Positions 1-5,608 of a stretch of DNA of 5,608 nt are shown piece after piece (position 1 is the stretch's first letter; each line of letters begins with the position of its first letter). Source of the DNA: Prevotella sp. (lineage in GTDB: Bacteria; Bacteroidota; Bacteroidia; Bacteroidales; Bacteroidaceae); the NCBI GenBank assembly GCA_021203915.1, contig JAJQAI010000313.1, forward strand, positions 1 to 5,608, in the 5' to 3' direction. The position numbers and the translations under genes were made by a program. The notes beneath the pieces were generated by a model. That model did no database searches. It worked only from the letters and a program-made list of their open reading frames with translations, and was not told where the DNA came from.

Positions 1-2
1 AC

Positions 3-2630
3 TTACTTTAGATCGTTTATTGTTGCTTTTATAGATGCAATCTTATCAATAGAGTCTTGAAGTTTTTTTCTTTCTAGAGCAACAACTTCCTTAGGAGCAT
101 TAGAAACGAATTTTTCGTTTCCAAGCTTTTTTTCTATACTTTGTTTGAAAGCCTCAAGATGAGAGAGTTGAGCGGTAAGTTTTTCTTTTTCTAAATCCTT
201 ATCGACCATGCCTTCTAAAGGTACAATATATTCTGAAGTTCCAATTAAGAACTTAACCCCTTGATAAGAAGCATCTTTAGATAAAGAAACCTCACTTAGA
301 TTAGCCATTTTAATGGTGATGCTATCGAAAGAAGAGAGCTTATTATTTCCTAGCGCTATAAGCTTTAGGCTCTCTTTTTGAGATATACTCTTTTGATTTC
401 TTATCGTCCTAATATTTGAGATAAGGAGTTTTACATTTTCTATATCATTAACTAATGCTTTATCCTCTTTAGTAGGACTTTGTATCTCAATCTTATCACG
501 CATTATGCTTTCACCCGTCTTTCGCTCGAGGATATGTTGCCAAAGTTCTTCGGTTATAAATGGCATAAAGGGGTGAAGAAGTTTAAGTAGCTCGGTAAAA
601 AAGCCTATGGTCATTTGATAGGTCTTATAGTCAATTGGCTCCCCAAATTTGGGCTTTATCATTTCAAGATACCAACTAGAGAATTCATCCCAGAAAAGTA
701 GATAAACGGCCATAAGGGCTTCCGATAGACGATATTTTTTAAACATATTATCTACCTCAAAGGATGTTATCCTAAGCTTGGCTTCAAACCACTCACACGC
801 AATTCTGCATATTTCAGGTTGCTCAGTATCTTTTACTTGCCAACCCTTTATTAAACGGAATGAATTCCAAATCTTATTGTTAAAGTTACGACCTTGCTCG
901 CAGAGATTTTCATCGAATAATATATCATTACCTGCTGGGGCACTTAGCATCATTCCCATACGTACTCCATCGGCACCGAACTTTTCTATTAGTTCTATTG
1001 GGTCTGGGCTATTGCCAAGACTCTTGCTCATCTTTCTTCCTAACTTATCACGTACAATTCCAGTGAAATATACGTTTTTGAAAGGGAAAGTGCCTTTGTA
1101 CTCATATCCGGCCATAATCATGCGTGCAACCCAGAAAAAGATAATATCTGGAGCTGTAACAAGGTCAGAAGTAGGGTAGTAGTACTTAATATCCTCGTTA
1201 TCAGGATTGTTAATGCCATCGAATACAGAAATTGGCCATAACCAGGAGGAGAACCATGTATCAAGGCAATCTTCATCTTGACGTAGGTCCTCTTTCTTTA
1301 ACCCACTCATACCATCTTTTTCTCTAGCTTTTTCTAGAGCCTTATCTATATTCTGGGCTACTACAATGCTTCCATCGGGTAGATAATAAGCTGGTATTCT
1401 ATGACCCCACCATAGTTGTCTACTTATACACCAGTCTTTGATGTTTTCCATCCAATAGCGGTATATATTTTTGTATTTTGTGGGGTGGAACTTTATCTCG
1501 TCGGTCATAACGGCTGGTAGTGCCATATCAGCAAAATGTTTCATGCTTAGGAACCATTGTGTTGAAAGCTTTGGCTCTATTGGAACACTGGTACGTTCAG
1601 AGTATCCAACTTTGTTTTCGTAAGCCTCAACCTTTTCCATAAGGTTAGCTTTTTTTAGATCCTCTTCAATCTTAGAGCGGACTTCCATACGGTCCATACC
1701 TACGTATAGTACAGCCTCTTTAGACATTGTTCCATCATCGTTGAAGATGTCAATTACCTCCAGATTATGTTTTATACCTAGAGCATGGTCGTTTATATCA
1801 TGAGCTGGGGTTACCTTTAGACAGCCAGTACCAAATTCTATATCTACATAGTCATCCTCTATGATAGGAACGCTTCTATTAACTAGCGGAACAATAACGT
1901 GTTTACCCTTAAGCCAAGAGTTTTTTTCGTCATTTGGATTGATACATACTGCCGTATCACCCATTATTGTTTCAGGACGCGTAGTAGCTACAACAGCGTA
2001 TTTTGTAGGGTCTTCCTCTAAAAAGTAACGAAGATAGTAGAGCTTGCTATGTTCTTCCCTGTATATTACCTCTTCATCACTTAAAGCAGTTTTAGCCTTA
2101 GGATCCCAATTCACCATACGCGCGCCTCTATAGATAAGTCCCTTATCATATAGGTCACAGAAAACTTTAATGACACCCTCGGAGCGTTTTTCATCCATTG
2201 TGAATGCAGTACGATCCCAATCGCAGCTTGCACCAAGTCTACGGAGTTGTTTCAAGATTATTCCTCCATGCTCATGAGTCCAATCCCAAGCGTGAGTAAG
2301 AAATTCTTCCCTTGTTAAATCGGTCTTCTTAATACCTTGTGAAGAAAGCTTAGCTACTACTTTTGCTTCCGTTGCTATTGAGGCATGATCAGTACCCGGA
2401 ACCCAACATGCATTTTTTCCCATCATACGTGCATGTCTTACTAAGATGTCCTGTATGGTATTGTTTAGCATGTGTCCCATATGAAGTACACCAGTAACGT
2501 TTGGTGGTGGTATCACAATAGTATATGGTTCACTTTCGTCTGGCTCGCTGTGAAACAGCTTGTTATCCAACCAATATTGGTACCATCTTGACTCTACGTC
2601 TTTAGGGTCATATTTGCTTGCGAGTTCCAT
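3..2630 (-). CDS. valS: Valine--tRNA ligase (ValRS), class Ia
   Basis: Cytoplasmic enzyme that uses ATP to charge tRNA-Val with valine and hydrolyses mischarged Thr-tRNA-Val. The 875-residue frame is complete, from ATG at 2630 to TAA at 3-5, and has the usual length for shorter bacterial ValRS. The Rossmann catalytic core carries the HIGH-type signature HMGH (residues 50-53, after PPPNVTG) and KMSKS (533-537). The CP1 editing domain, about 190-350, has TTRPET (217-222 region) and TPAHD (274-278). The stretch around 400-413 ([14 protein letters not shown]) is typical of ValRS rather than IleRS or LeuRS. The anticodon-binding helical domain spans about 610-740, and a charged C-terminal tail (about 808-875) fits the ValRS coiled-coil arm. 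The start is preceded by an A-rich leader without Shine-Dalgarno, as usual in Bacteroidota. It is divergent from mazG. No missing catalytic motif was seen. Confidence 0.98.
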   Translation of the reverse strand: MELASKYDPKDVESRWYQYWLDNKLFHSEPDESEPYTIVIPPPNVTGVLHMGHMLNNTIQDILVRHARMMGKNACWVPGTDHASIATEAKVVAKLSSQGIKKTDLTREEFLTHAWDWTHEHGGIILKQLRRLGASCDWDRTAFTMDEKRSEGVIKVFCDLYDKGLIYRGARMVNWDPKAKTALSDEEVIYREEHSKLYYLRYFLEEDPTKYAVVATTRPETIMGDTAVCINPNDEKNSWLKGKHVIVPLVNRSVPIIEDDYVDIEFGTGCLKVTPAHDINDHALGIKHNLEVIDIFNDDGTMSKEAVLYVGMDRMEVRSKIEEDLKKANLMEKVEAYENKVGYSERTSVPIEPKLSTQWFLSMKHFADMALPAVMTDEIKFHPTKYKNIYRYWMENIKDWCISRQLWWGHRIPAYYLPDGSIVVAQNIDKALEKAREKDGMSGLKKEDLRQDEDCLDTWFSSWLWPISVFDGINNPDNEDIKYYYPTSDLVTAPDIIFFWVARMIMAGYEYKGTFPFKNVYFTGIVRDKLGRKMSKSLGNSPDPIELIEKFGADGVRMGMMLSAPAGNDILFDENLCEQGRNFNNKIWNSFRLIKGWQVKDTEQPEICRIACEWFEAKLRITSFEVDNMFKKYRLSEALMAVYLLFWDEFSSWYLEMIKPKFGEPIDYKTYQMTIGFFTELLKLLHPFMPFITEELWQHILERKTGESIMRDKIEIQSPTKEDKALVNDIENVKLLISNIRTIRNQKSISQKESLKLIALGNNKLSSFDSITIKMANLSEVSLSKDASYQGVKFLIGTSEYIVPLEGMVDKDLEKEKLTAQLSHLEAFKQSIEKKLGNEKFVSNAPKEVVALERKKLQDSIDKIASIKATINDLK

Positions 2631-2665
2631 TTTTTTAGTTAATTTTTTTGGGTAAAAAAGCGATG

Positions 2666-2673
2666 CAAAATTA
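2666..2673 (-). promoter_or_regulatory. Candidate -7 promoter element for valS
   Basis: Read on the minus strand this is TAATTTTG, an exact match to the Bacteroidota -7 consensus TAnnTTTG recognised by the primary sigma factor. It would place the transcription start near 2660 and give valS a leader of about 30 nt. No good TTTG at the expected -33 distance (19-21 bp upstream) is visible, so recognition would rest mainly on the -7 box. Confidence 0.6.
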
Positions 2674-2695
2674 CAAAATATCCGCTGAATTTATA

Positions 2696-2703
2696 TACTT
2701 TTG
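2696..2703 (+). promoter_or_regulatory. Candidate -7 promoter element for the mazG operon
   Basis: TACTTTTG matches the Bacteroidota -7 consensus TAnnTTTG on the plus strand. The predicted start of transcription lies around 2708-2711, only about 10 nt before the chosen mazG ATG at 2720. A clear -33 TTTG is absent at the expected spacing, where the sequence is TTACAAAAT. It would serve mazG and, by close spacing, the lipoprotein and rnz genes. Confidence 0.55.
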
Positions 2704-2719
2704 CATAAAATTAAGTTTT

Positions 2720-3511
2720 ATGCACACAAGGGAAGAAAAATTGGAAGCCTTTGGGAGGTTGCTTGATGTTTTAGATACTCTTAGAGAAAAGTGTCCATGG
2801 GATAGAAAGCAGACTTTTGAAAGTTTAAGGCCCAATACCATAGAAGAGACGTACGAGCTTTGTGATGCAATAATTAAGGATGACAAAAAAAATATATGTA
2901 AAGAATTAGGTGATGTTCTTCTTCACGTATGTTTTTATGCTCTAATAGGTAGCGAAACCCAAGATTTTGATATTGCTGATGTTTGCAATCATCAGGCTGA
3001 TAAACTTATTTTTCGTCATCCCCATGTTTATGGCGGGGTAAAGGCTGACACCTCTGAGGAGGTTCTTCAGAATTGGGAACAAATAAAAATGAAGGAAAAA
3101 GATGGTAATAAGACTATCCTTTCTGGTGTCCCCAAGGCTTTACCATCAATTATAAAAGCTTTTAGAATTCAAGAGAAAGCCTCAAATGTAGGCTTTGATT
3201 GGGAAGAAAAAAAGGACGTTTGGGCTAAAGTCCATGAGGAGCTCTCAGAGCTTGAGGCTGAAATTTTAAAAGGCGATAATAAGGGTATTGAGCAAGAGTT
3301 TGGTGACTTCTTATTTAGTCTTATTAATGCTGCTCGTCTTTATGGCATAAACCCAGATACAGCCCTTGATTTTACAAATGAAAAGTTTATCCGTAGATTT
3401 AACTTTATTGAGGAGTCCTCAAAGAAAATGGGCAAACCTTTAAAGGAAATGACTCTAGAAGAGATGGATAAACTTTGGGTGGAGGCAAAACAAATGGAAA
3501 AACCAATTTAA
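2720..3511 (+). CDS. mazG: MazG nucleoside triphosphate pyrophosphohydrolase
   Basis: Cytoplasmic enzyme of the all-alpha NTP pyrophosphatase family that hydrolyses (d)NTPs to NMPs and pyrophosphate, clearing aberrant nucleotides; in E. coli it also affects (p)ppGpp levels. From ATG 2720 the product is 263 residues, the same length as E. coli MazG, and both tandem MazG domains are present. The N-terminal one has CPWD (25-28), IEETYE (41-46) and KELGD (61-65). The C-terminal one has EExxE (E173, E174, E177) and E193xxD196, the Mg-binding pattern of the active domain, plus K222, R226 and W253, equivalent to functional E. coli residues. A start at 2648 is in frame and would add 24 residues, but these would cover both promoter candidates and lack family similarity, so I reject it. 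It lies 11 bp before the lipoprotein gene and is probably the first gene of the operon. Name assignment is firm; the physiological substrate is not known from sequence. Confidence 0.96.
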   Translation: MHTREEKLEAFGRLLDVLDTLREKCPWDRKQTFESLRPNTIEETYELCDAIIKDDKKNICKELGDVLLHVCFYALIGSETQDFDIADVCNHQADKLIFRHPHVYGGVKADTSEEVLQNWEQIKMKEKDGNKTILSGVPKALPSIIKAFRIQEKASNVGFDWEEKKDVWAKVHEELSELEAEILKGDNKGIEQEFGDFLFSLINAARLYGINPDTALDFTNEKFIRRFNFIEESSKKMGKPLKEMTLEEMDKLWVEAKQMEKPI

Positions 3512-3522
3512 AAAATATTATC

Positions 3523-3585
3523 ATGAATAAAAAAGTATTTTCTATGTTCATTGCTTCAATGCTTTTAGCATTGATAGCTGGATGT
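3523..3585 (+). other. Lipoprotein signal peptide with lipobox and lipidated Cys
   Basis: Residues 1-20 form a type II signal peptide: a Lys-containing n-region, a hydrophobic core rich in Ile, Leu, Met and Ala, and the lipobox LIAG before Cys21 (codon at 3583-3585). Lgt, LspA and probably Lnt would process it. Residue +2 is Lys rather than Asp, and several acidic residues follow within 20 positions. In Bacteroidota, charged residues soon after the Cys can direct lipoproteins to the cell surface, so outer-membrane, possibly surface, location is an inference. Confidence 0.85.
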
Positions 3586-4089
3586 AAGCAAGACAAACCT
3601 CAGGCAGAGTCTAATGATGAATCTTCAGAGGAATTCGTTTCTGATAGCACAGTTTATGGTAGATGTGGTGATGGAACTACAATGCATCATTTGGAACTTA
3701 TAACCGATAAAGGAGACACCATCGGCTATAATACGTTCGATTCTGATACTGAAACCAGCGAAATGGCAGGTGGTATGCACGTTGGTGACCGCTTAGCAGT
3801 TATCGGAGTTATGGGAGATGATAGTATTATGTATTATAGAAAGTGTATCAACCTTACTTCACTGTTTGGTAAGTGGGCAGGTTTAGATAGAACATTTGAA
3901 ATTAAAGAAGGTGGTGTAGTAGAGAGTGCTGCCAACGAAAATAAGCCATATACCGAATGGAGAATTCTAAATGGCCACTTAGTTCTATCAATGGATACCT
4001 TTGATATATACATACTTGGATCCGATTCTATGTACTTAGAGAATAAGGATGGAATATACGGATACAAGCGTCTAACTAAAGAACAGTAA
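3523..4089 (+). CDS. Lipocalin-like lipoprotein of unknown role
   Basis: A 188-residue predicted lipoprotein. The N-terminus has positive charges (NKK), a hydrophobic core and the lipobox LIAGC, with lipidated Cys21; a short acidic Ser/Glu/Asp-rich tether follows (about 22-40). The mature part seems to have two halves. A beta-rich segment at about 43-110 has GDT and GD turns and a Cys pair, C48 and C108. A C-terminal segment at about 113-185 begins LFGKWAG and resembles the lipocalin-like domains of many Prevotella/Bacteroides lipoproteins (a W near the start, alternating strands, a late GxYGYKR). I recognise the type from memory, not from a search. ATG 3523 is preferred over the in-frame ATG at 3475, which overlaps mazG and would put 16 residues before the signal peptide. 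It lies 11 bp after mazG and 16 bp before rnz, so it is probably co-transcribed with them. Ligand and function are unknown. Confidence 0.85.
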   Translation: MNKKVFSMFIASMLLALIAGCKQDKPQAESNDESSEEFVSDSTVYGRCGDGTTMHHLELITDKGDTIGYNTFDSDTETSEMAGGMHVGDRLAVIGVMGDDSIMYYRKCINLTSLFGKWAGLDRTFEIKEGGVVESAANENKPYTEWRILNGHLVLSMDTFDIYILGSDSMYLENKDGIYGYKRLTKEQ

Positions 4090-4105
4090 GCTTTTATTTT
4101 TACTT

Positions 4106-5020
4106 ATGTTACCTTTTAAGGTACATATTCTTGGATGCGGAAGCGCTTTACCAACACCAAAGCATTTTGCCTCCTCACAAGTCGTGGAGATAAGGGGGAA
4201 GATGTTTTTAATCGACTGTGGTGAGGGAACTCAGGTTCAACTTAGACAGTCAAAGATTAACTTTTCAAAAATATCTTCAGTTTTTATCTCCCACCTCCAT
4301 GGCGACCATTGTTTTGGAGTGATAGGCCTTATATCTACTTTTGGTATGCTTGGTAGAGTAGCTCCCCTTCATATCTATGCCCATAAGGATTTTGAAAGAA
4401 TTCTTCTTTTAGAGATTGAATTTTTTTGTAGTGGTTTGGAATATGAAGTCATATTCCATGAAATCGATACCTCGGCATCTTCTATAATATATGAAGATAG
4501 AAGCCTAACGGTTGAAACAATTCCCTTAGAACATAGAGTTCCTTGTTGTGGCTTCCTCTTTAAAGAAAAGCCTACTCTGCCTCATATTCGTCGTGATATG
4601 ATTGATTTTTACAATATACCTCTATGTTATTGTAATAATATAAAAAATGGTGAGGATTTTACGCTCCCTGATGGTAAGATAATTCCAAGTTCTTCTCTTA
4701 CTCGTCCTTCTGATCCACCTAGAAAGTATGCTTATTGCTCGGATACTGCTTATATACCAACCCTTCATAAGCTAATTGATGGAGCAGATTTACTTTATCA
4801 TGAGTCAACATATTGTGAAGATAAACTTTCTCACGCTAAGATGTATTGTCATTCAACGGCACGCCAAGCTGCAAAAGTAGCTCATGATGCAAATGTAAAA
4901 AAACTTATTTTAGGGCATTACTCTGCTAGATATAGTGATGAAGAAGAAATTCTTAAGGAAGCCCAGGAGGTGTTCCCTAACTCTTTCTTAACGCATGAGT
5001 TGGATGTATTTGATGTTTAG
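4106..5020 (+). CDS. rnz: Ribonuclease Z (tRNase Z), short form
   Basis: Zinc-dependent endonuclease of the metallo-beta-lactamase fold that removes the 3' trailer from precursor tRNAs, leaving the discriminator base for CCA addition. The 304-residue length fits the homodimeric short form. All the usual metal ligands are visible: HLHGDH with H63, H65, D67 and H68; H143 in LEHRVPCCGF; D213 in YCSDTAY; and H271 in LGHYSARY. The HEST motif (232-235) is also tRNase Z-typical. The N-terminal HILGCGSALPT and IDCGEGTQVQL (36-47) are family hallmarks. Residues about 150-205 form the tRNA-binding flexible arm. The start ATG follows an A/T-rich stretch without Shine-Dalgarno, 16 bp after the lipoprotein stop; the N-terminus aligns with the family without extension. 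It is the last gene of the plus-strand group and converges on ksgA. Confidence 0.97.
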   Translation: MLPFKVHILGCGSALPTPKHFASSQVVEIRGKMFLIDCGEGTQVQLRQSKINFSKISSVFISHLHGDHCFGVIGLISTFGMLGRVAPLHIYAHKDFERILLLEIEFFCSGLEYEVIFHEIDTSASSIIYEDRSLTVETIPLEHRVPCCGFLFKEKPTLPHIRRDMIDFYNIPLCYCNNIKNGEDFTLPDGKIIPSSSLTRPSDPPRKYAYCSDTAYIPTLHKLIDGADLLYHESTYCEDKLSHAKMYCHSTARQAAKVAHDANVKKLILGHYSARYSDEEEILKEAQEVFPNSFLTHELDVFDV

Positions 5021-5027
5021 CGCGCCC

Positions 5028-5040
5028 AAAAAACTTTTTT
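5028..5040. terminator. A6-C-T6 tract in the rnz/ksgA convergent gap; possible weak bidirectional terminator
   Basis: The 22-bp gap between the two convergent stop codons contains AAAAAACTTTTTT, which gives a U-run on both transcripts, next to a CGCGCCC patch. No GC-rich hairpin precedes the U-run in either direction, so it is not a canonical intrinsic terminator. The tract is seen directly; termination here is a guess from its position. Confidence 0.25.
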
Positions 5041-5042
5041 CT

Positions 5043-5608
5043 TTACCGGAGCTTTTCTTCAACCATATTTGTTAGAATGACAAATTCTTCAATTGAGAGT
5101 TCTTCTGGTCGTTTTGTCATAATCTCTAGAGAAAAGAAATCACCTTGAAGGGTTTCATCTTTGATTAATTGCTTGAGGGACACTCTTAGCATTTTTCTTC
5201 TTTGGTTAAATACAGTCTTTACAACTCTACGGAATAAATCCCAATTACATCCAAGATCTTTTACATCGTTTCTTGATAAACGTATTACGGCACTTTTTAC
5301 CTTAGGTGGGGGATTAAATTCATTTTCATCAACTTGGAAAAGGTATTCAACATTATACCATGCTTGTATAAGTACACTAAGAATACCATAGGCTTTTGTT
5401 CCTTTCTTTGATGCTATACGAAGAGCTACCTCATGTTGTATCATCCCAGTGCAGCATGGTATAAGATCTTTATAAGAGAGCATCTTAAAGAAAATCTGAG
5501 AAGAAATATCATATGGGTAGTTGCCTGTAAGAACGAAGCTCTTTCCATCGAAAATTTTTGTAAGGTCCATTTTAAGGAAATCATCTCGTATGATATTCTC
5601 TTTTAAAG
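5043..5608 (-). CDS. rsmA: 16S rRNA (adenine1518-N6/adenine1519-N6)-dimethyltransferase, C-terminal part (5' end outside window)
   Basis: KsgA/RsmA uses S-adenosylmethionine to dimethylate two adjacent adenines in the 3'-terminal hairpin of 16S rRNA during 30S maturation. The frame stays open to the right edge, so 187 residues are visible and about 80 are missing if the family length of about 260-270 applies; the missing part holds the SAM-binding glycine loop. The ATG at 5570 is internal: the in-frame codons before it (ending RDDFLK) match the family sequence leading into LDLTK-like segments. Visible hallmarks are the catalytic motif IV as NYPYDISSQ (5522-5496), the NPPPKVKSAVIRL stretch, and FNQRRKMLRVSLKQL in the C-terminal helical domain. 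Motif IV has Asp where Asn usually follows the NxPY core, a mild variation. It terminates at TAA 5043-5045, tail to tail with rnz. Confidence 0.95.
   Translation of the reverse strand, partial: LKENIIRDDFLKMDLTKIFDGKSFVLTGNYPYDISSQIFFKMLSYKDLIPCCTGMIQHEVALRIASKKGTKAYGILSVLIQAWYNVEYLFQVDENEFNPPPKVKSAVIRLSRNDVKDLGCNWDLFRRVVKTVFNQRRKMLRVSLKQLIKDETLQGDFFSLEIMTKRPEELSIEEFVILTNMVEEKLR

Larger units (their letters stand above)
2663..2706. repeat. 8-bp inverted repeat ATGCAAAA / TTTTGCAT spanning both -7 boxes
   Basis: ATGCAAAA at 2663-2670 and its perfect reverse complement TTTTGCAT at 2699-2706 flank a 28-bp AT-rich spacer. Each arm overlaps the TTTG part of one of the two candidate -7 elements. 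The symmetry may simply result from two divergent promoters sharing an extended TTTTGCAT form, or it could be an operator-like site. The repeat itself is seen directly; any role is inferred. Confidence 0.5.
2631..2719. promoter_or_regulatory. Divergent valS/mazG intergenic regulatory region
   Basis: These 89 bp separate the valS start (reading left) from the chosen mazG start (reading right) and are the only sizeable non-coding DNA in the window. They are very AT-rich, with A/T runs next to the valS start. Two TAnnTTTG-type elements, one on each strand, face away from each other. No T-box-like structure or specifier hairpin, as controls some Firmicutes synthetase genes, fits in the short valS leader. 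That the region drives both transcripts is inferred from gene orientation and the motif matches. Confidence 0.7.

Noticed and set aside
778..1179. Open frame of 133 codons on the plus strand inside valS
   Set aside because: It lies fully antisense to a conserved part of ValRS that includes the KMSKS region, has no leader signal, and its translation looks like no family I know; it is a shadow of valS codon usage.
2631..2665. T-box or other riboswitch controlling valS
   Set aside because: The likely leader is only about 30 nt and has no stem-loop or T-box consensus; such elements need far more sequence and are not typical of Bacteroidota synthetase genes.
2648..2719. In-frame N-terminal extension of MazG by 24 residues
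   Set aside because: It would overlap both promoter candidates, shows no similarity to the MazG N-terminus, and the start at 2720 gives the standard family length.
2671..2886. 71-codon minus-strand frame across the promoter region and mazG 5' end
   Set aside because: It is antisense to the conserved MazG N-terminal domain, has low-complexity composition, and no supporting motif.
3475..3522. In-frame upstream start for the lipoprotein
   Set aside because: It overlaps the end of mazG and adds 16 hydrophilic residues before a well-formed signal peptide; ATG 3523 gives a standard lipoprotein N-terminus.
3405..3596. 63-codon minus-strand frame across the mazG/lipoprotein junction
   Set aside because: It is antisense to two supported genes and its hydrophobic stretch is just the complement of the signal peptide region.
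3834..4067. 77-codon minus-strand frame inside the lipoprotein gene
   Set aside because: It is fully antisense to the lipocalin-like half and has no recognisable features.
5123..5132. Perfect 10-bp palindrome TCTCTAGAGA
   Set aside because: It lies inside ksgA coding sequence, is isolated, and is short enough to arise by chance.
5161..5391. 76-codon plus-strand frame inside ksgA
   Set aside because: It is antisense to conserved KsgA segments (NPPPKVKSAVIRL and FNQRRK), so it is a shadow.

Overview
The window looks like a stretch of core chromosome from a member of the Bacteroidota, most likely the order Bacteroidales (Prevotella/Bacteroides-like). Four things point there: the AT-rich base composition; short A/T-rich leaders without a Shine-Dalgarno sequence; two matches to the Bacteroidota -7 promoter element TAnnTTTG between the divergent genes; and protein sequences (MazG, tRNase Z, KsgA, a lipocalin-like lipoprotein) that resemble Bacteroidales versions as I remember them. 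The genus cannot be fixed from the sequence alone.

Layout. Positions 3-2630 (minus) hold a complete valS. An 89-bp intergenic region (2631-2719) carries back-to-back promoter candidates embedded in an 8-bp inverted repeat. Three closely spaced plus-strand genes follow: mazG (2720-3511), a small lipoprotein of the lipocalin-like type (3523-4089) and rnz, encoding tRNase Z (4106-5020). The gaps are 11 and 16 bp, with no obvious promoter or terminator between them, so they probably form one operon. After a 22-bp convergent gap, the 3' part of ksgA/rsmA runs in on the minus strand (5043-5608) and leaves the window at its right edge.

Function. Four of the five genes are housekeeping: tRNA charging (ValRS), tRNA 3'-end maturation (tRNase Z), 16S rRNA dimethylation (KsgA) and nucleotide-pool cleaning (MazG). 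The lipoprotein is the only accessory-looking gene, and its specific role is unknown. I see no RNA gene, mobile element, CRISPR array or long repeat, and no gene-free stretch longer than 89 bp. I found no undescribed biological system. The points most worth checking are the shared divergent promoter region, the very short mazG leader and the uncharacterised lipoprotein inside the mazG-rnz operon.
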